NCBI RefSeq assembly: GCF_026420845.1
Contig: NZ_JAOWCB010000001.1
Coordinates: 62,001-126,000, forward strand
Length of the DNA: 64,000 nucleotides
Source: Streptomyces sp. PR69
GTDB lineage: Bacteria > Actinomycetota > Actinomycetes > Streptomycetales > Streptomycetaceae
Reading direction: 5' to 3'
Shown: positions 60,903 to 64,000 of the stretch, piece by piece
Layout of the letters: every line of letters starts with the position of its first letter
Numbering within the stretch: position 1 is the first letter of the stretch
Position numbers and translations under genes: made by a program
Notes under the pieces: generated by a model
Seen by the model: the letters and a program-made list of their open reading frames with translations, nothing else
The model's database searches: none
Told to the model about the DNA's origin: nothing

Positions 60903-61844
60903 GTGAGCACGATTCCCGAGATCCGCACCCTGCCCGTACCCGACGGCCTGGAAGGCGAGCGTGTCGACGCCGCCATCTCCCGGATGTTCGGGTTTTCCCG
61001 TACGAAGGCGGCCGAGCTGGCCGCGGCCGGGAAGGTACAGGTCGACGGCTCGGTTGTGGGCAAGTCCGAGCGGGTGCGCGGCGGCGCGTGGCTTGAGGTG
61101 GAGATGCCGCAGGCGCCCGCGCCGGTGCAGATCGTGGCGGAGCCCGTCGAGGGCATGGAGATCGTCCATGACGACGACGACATTGTCGTGATCGTCAAGC
61201 CGGTGGGGGTGGCCGCGCACCCGAGCCCCGGCTGGAGCGGGCCCACGGTGATCGGCGGTCTCGCGGCCGCCGGGTACCGGATCTCGACGTCCGGCGCCGC
61301 GGAGCGGCAGGGCATTGTGCACCGGCTGGACGTGGGCACCTCGGGGCTGATGGCGGTCGCCAAGTCGGAGCGTGCGTACACGCTGCTCAAGCAGCAGTTC
61401 CGCGACCGCACCGTCGACAAGCGCTATCACGCGCTGGTGCAGGGACACCCGGACCCGCTGAGCGGAACGATCGACGCCCCAATCGGCCGCCATCCCAGCC
61501 ATGACTACAAGTGGGCGGTGACGGCGGACGGCAAGCCGTCCGTGACGCACTATGACCTCATCGAGGCGTACCGCGCCGCGTCCCTGCTGGACATCAAGCT
61601 GGAGACCGGCCGTACGCACCAGATCCGGGTGCACATGGCCGCGCACCGGCACCCGTGCGTGGGCGATCTGACCTATGGCGCCGACCCGACCATGGCCAAG
61701 CGTCTCGGGCTGACCCGGCAGTGGCTGCACGCGGTGCGGCTGGGCTTCGAGCACCCGGCGGACGGCCGGTGGGTCGAGTATGCGAGCGACTATCCCGACG
61801 ATCTCCAGTCGGCCCTGGACAAGATCGTCGCGGAGAGCGCATAG
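60903..61844 (+). CDS. rluD: 23S rRNA pseudouridine synthase, RluD family
   Basis: 313 residues. An S4 RNA-binding domain (residues about 15-75), then the RluA-type catalytic core with Asp143 in [20 protein letters not shown] and [12 protein letters not shown]. It modifies uridines in 23S rRNA (rRNA target inferred from family). GTG 60903 starts 17 nt after lspA; together they are a classic pair. The 3' end is partly duplicated downstream. Confidence 0.95.
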   Translation: MSTIPEIRTLPVPDGLEGERVDAAISRMFGFSRTKAAELAAAGKVQVDGSVVGKSERVRGGAWLEVEMPQAPAPVQIVAEPVEGMEIVHDDDDIVVIVKPVGVAAHPSPGWSGPTVIGGLAAAGYRISTSGAAERQGIVHRLDVGTSGLMAVAKSERAYTLLKQQFRDRTVDKRYHALVQGHPDPLSGTIDAPIGRHPSHDYKWAVTADGKPSVTHYDLIEAYRAASLLDIKLETGRTHQIRVHMAAHRHPCVGDLTYGADPTMAKRLGLTRQWLHAVRLGFEHPADGRWVEYASDYPDDLQSALDKIVAESA

Positions 61845-61848
61845 GCGC

Positions 61849-61885
61849 ATGACCGCGGAAAGCGCATGACCGCGGAGAGCGTATG
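61849..61885 (+). repeat. 17-nt tandem duplication creating overlapping mini-ORFs
   Basis: ATGACCGCGGAAAGCGC (61849), ATGACCGCGGAGAGCGT (61866) and ATGACTGCG (61883) repeat at 17-nt steps. The unit resembles the last codons of rluD (GCGGAGAGCGCAT). Because the step is not a multiple of three, each ATG opens a 6-codon ORF that stops at the next ATG (ATGA overlap): MTAESA, then MTAESV, then the 31-codon ORF. Confidence 0.85.
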
Positions 61886-61978
61886 ACTGCGCAGACCGCC
61901 GGCGCGGCGTCCCGCCTCCCGTACGCGGTGCGGGTAGCCGACGGCGTCGCGGACCGCGCCATGCGCAAGCCGCTGTAA
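61883..61978 (+). CDS. Short 31-codon ORF after rluD, possible gene remnant
   Basis: ATG 61883 to TAA 61976-61978, reading MTAQTAGAASRLPYAVRVAD, GVADRAMRKPL. Nearly all third positions are G or C, as in true genes. It overlaps the preceding mini-ORF stop (ATGA). It matches no family I know; it could be a truncated remnant of a gene that followed rluD, or a small coupled peptide. Confidence 0.35.
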   Translation: MTAQTAGAASRLPYAVRVADGVADRAMRKPL

Positions 61979-62062
61979 CGTCCCGCCGGACACCTCCCGT
62001 GGCAGTCTTGAAGCCTTGGCGGCCTTGATCGCGTAGGGCTTCGAACCGCCGGAGGGCGCACC

Positions 62063-63649
62063 GTGGACCAACTGGCCCTGCTGTTCACACTGTTGCTGGG
62101 CGCGGTGGTGACGGTGCCGCTGGGGGAGCGCCTTGGGCTGCCCGCGCCGGTGCTGATGACGCTCGTCGGGATCGTGCTGGCCTATCTGCCGTTCGTGCCG
62201 ACCGTGGAACTGCCGCCCGAGTACATCCTGCCGCTGGTGCTGCCTCCCCTCCTCTACGCCGCGGCGCAGCGCACCTCCTGGCGGCAGTTCACCGCCCATG
62301 TGCGGCCCATTCTGCTGCTCGCGGTGGCGCTGGTGTTCGTGACGACCGCGGCGGTCGCAGCCGTGGCCAACGCGGTCGTGCCGGGGCTGCCCCTCGCCGC
62401 GGCGGTGGCGCTCGGCGCGCTCGTCGCACCGCCGGACCCGGTCGCCGCGACCGCCGTCGCCGGATCGCTCGGGCTGCCCCGCCGGCTGGTCTCCCTCCTG
62501 GAGGGCGAGGGGCTCTTCAACGACGTGACGGCGATCGTGCTCTACCACGTCGCGATCGCCGCCGCCGTGACCGGGACGTTCTCCTGGCCGGAGGCGGCCG
62601 GGGAACTGGTGCTGTCGGCGGTCGTGGCCGCGGCCGTCGGACTGGCGCTCGGCTGGCTCGCCAACCGGCTGATGGGGTGGCTGGGCGACGCCACCCTGCA
62701 GACCGGGCTGTCGCTGATGGTGCCGTTCGCCGCCTATGTGCTGGCGGAGGAGCTGCACGGCTCCGGAGTTCTCGCCGTGCTCACCGTGGCACTCTTCCTC
62801 GCCGAATACGCCGCCGACGCCGACGATGTGATGGGCCGGCTGACCGGCAACGCCTTCTGGCAGATCGTCGACACCCTGGTGACCGGGGTGGCGTTCGGGC
62901 TCGTCGGACTGGAACTGCGGGGCGTCTTCGGCACGGCCGACGGTCGGGAGCTGACGATGCTGGGCTGGGCCGCGGCCGTCATCGGCGTCGTGGTCGGCGT
63001 ACGGCTGATGTGGCTGCTGCCGGCGACCCGGCTCGCCCAGCGGATGCGCGGCGGGCGCGACGTCACCGAGGACATCCCGGTGAGCTGGCGCGAGACCGTC
63101 GTCATGTGGTGGTCGGGGATGCGGGGCGTGGCCTCCGTTGCCCTGGCGCTGGCGATTCCGCTGCGTACGGACACGGGGGAGCCGTTCCCCGCCCGAGACG
63201 AGATCATCTTCATTGCGTTCGCGGTCATCCTGGTCACCCTTGTCTGCCAGGGGCTGACCCTGCCGTGGCTGGTCAAACGCCTCGGAGTACGCGCGGACGC
63301 CGACGCCGAGCGCGACTTCGAGCGCAGCCTGGCCCTGCGCGCCGCGAAGGCCGCGAAGCGGCGGCTGAAAGAGATCGAGACGGTGGAGGACCTGCCGGAG
63401 GAGATCGGTGAGCGGCTGCTGCGGGGTGCGTACGACATCGGTGCGCGGATCAGCCCCGACATCCTCGACGAGGAACGCCGCGAGTGGTTCGCACAACGGG
63501 CGGACCGGGCGAAGACGGTGCACCGGATCCAGCGGGAGATGCTGTCCGCCGCGCGCCACGAGGTGCTTGCGGCGCGCAGCGAGGCGGGGGCGGATCCGGG
63601 GGTTGTGGACCGGGTGCTGAGGCATTTGGATGTGCGCAGCATGCGGTGA
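62063..63649 (+). CDS. Na+/H+ antiporter, CPA1 (NhaP-like) family
   Basis: 528 residues with about 12 transmembrane helices (residues 1-410) and a cytoplasmic helical tail. Conserved CPA1 stretches are GALVAPPDPVAATAVAGSLGLP, LLEGEGLFNDVTAIVLYHVA (the ND pair) and VVMWWSGMRGVASVALALAIP. It exchanges Na+ or K+ for protons across the cell membrane. GTG 62063 has GGAGGGCG upstream. A gene-end repeat follows its stop. Confidence 0.93.
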   Translation: MDQLALLFTLLLGAVVTVPLGERLGLPAPVLMTLVGIVLAYLPFVPTVELPPEYILPLVLPPLLYAAAQRTSWRQFTAHVRPILLLAVALVFVTTAAVAAVANAVVPGLPLAAAVALGALVAPPDPVAATAVAGSLGLPRRLVSLLEGEGLFNDVTAIVLYHVAIAAAVTGTFSWPEAAGELVLSAVVAAAVGLALGWLANRLMGWLGDATLQTGLSLMVPFAAYVLAEELHGSGVLAVLTVALFLAEYAADADDVMGRLTGNAFWQIVDTLVTGVAFGLVGLELRGVFGTADGRELTMLGWAAAVIGVVVGVRLMWLLPATRLAQRMRGGRDVTEDIPVSWRETVVMWWSGMRGVASVALALAIPLRTDTGEPFPARDEIIFIAFAVILVTLVCQGLTLPWLVKRLGVRADADAERDFERSLALRAAKAAKRRLKEIETVEDLPEEIGERLLRGAYDIGARISPDILDEERREWFAQRADRAKTVHRIQREMLSAARHEVLAARSEAGADPGVVDRVLRHLDVRSMR

Positions 63650-64000
63650 GGGTCTTGCGGGGTTTTCCCCTCTCCTCCCCTGCACCCTGGGGGCGTGGGC
63701 CCCCTTCCCGTAACTGGGGGCTCCGCCCCCAGACCCCCCTTCGGGGGGAGGGGCTGCCGGGCTGCCGCCCCGCGCCCCATGGGCGGCAGCTTCGCGCCGC
63801 CCCCTCGGTATGTCCTCCGGACGGGCTGGAATTGACCTGCGCCCAGTTCCAGCCCCGTCGGCAACTCAGGCGCACACCCAAGCCCCGCCTGAGGGAGTCT
63901 GGGGCGCGGGAGCCAGAAACCCAGTCTCGCTGGCGTTTGAGGCGTGAGGCTGCGCTTCCCAGCCTCGCCGTTTGAGGGCGCGGGGCCGGAAACCCAGCCT
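63650..64000. repeat. Repeat-rich non-coding end of window
   Basis: Starts with a plus-strand gene-end repeat (CACCCTGGGGGCGTGGG, CTTCCCGTAACTGGGGGC) whose CTGGGGGC-TCC-GCCCCCAG hairpin (63714-63732) should terminate the antiporter transcript. It continues with a GGGCGGCAGCTTCGCGCCGCC element and GGCGTTTGAGGCG-type units near 63930. No supported gene. Confidence 0.7.

Overview
This 64 kb window is very GC-rich, uses many GTG starts and has third codon positions that are almost all G or C. Its gene content is that of a Streptomyces (or close actinomycete) core chromosome: a division and cell wall (dcw) cluster without mraZ, with sepF, ylmG and a polar-growth DivIVA, and a HEPN protein of the SAV_6107 family. 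I see no IS element, prophage, CRISPR array, rRNA or tRNA gene. Five repeat-rich intergenic clusters are the only clearly non-coding blocks of size.

Left part (1-35700). A fused anthranilate synthase is preceded by a Trp-rich leader peptide and an attenuator hairpin. A secreted PGRP-type amidase and a class II DAHP synthase follow, so shikimate entry and tryptophan branch-point genes sit close together. Next are an iron-storage pair (bacterioferritin-associated ferredoxin with an iron box, and bacterioferritin), a small molybdopterin oxidoreductase, endonuclease IV, a PASTA-domain Ser/Thr kinase, a lipoprotein-like serine hydrolase, and a TPP-riboswitch-controlled thiO-thiS-thiG operon. Then come a ferredoxin/NAD-type reductase, an Rv2175c-family DNA-binding protein, thiE, metF, a Tyr/Gln-rich membrane protein and a phytoene-desaturase-like oxidoreductase. 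After these lie an ATPase / YhgE-Pip / TetR operon with a palindromic operator, a HEPN protein plus methyltransferase pair, a DUF3040 protein, a MoxR-DUF58-transglutaminase operon and a beta-carbonic anhydrase.

Right part (35980-64000). The dcw cluster runs rsmH-ftsL-ftsI-murE-murF-mraY-murD-ftsW-murG-ftsQ-ftsZ-pgeF-ylmE-sepF-ylmG-divIVA, nearly all with overlapping or closely spaced ends. It makes lipid II (murE, murF, mraY, murD, murG), polymerises it at septa (ftsW, ftsI, ftsL, ftsQ), builds the Z-ring (ftsZ, sepF) and marks the growing tip (divIVA). It is followed by a T-box-controlled ileS on the minus strand, a histone-H1-like/DksA fusion, lspA, rluD and a CPA1-type Na+/H+ antiporter.

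Most notable: (a) the trp leader and attenuator; (b) a repeated -10 hexamer (TANNNT) placed 6-7 nt before start codons, implying leaderless mRNAs; (c) a gene-end repeat family that always follows a CDS in sense orientation; (d) an FtsW reading frame with a roughly 370-residue low-complexity N-terminal extension of doubtful coding status; (e) an inverted repeat carrying GACAC motifs upstream of ftsZ; (f) a 17-nt tandem duplication after rluD that creates chained mini-ORFs. I did not find a convincing wholly new multi-gene system; the strongest novelty is regulatory.
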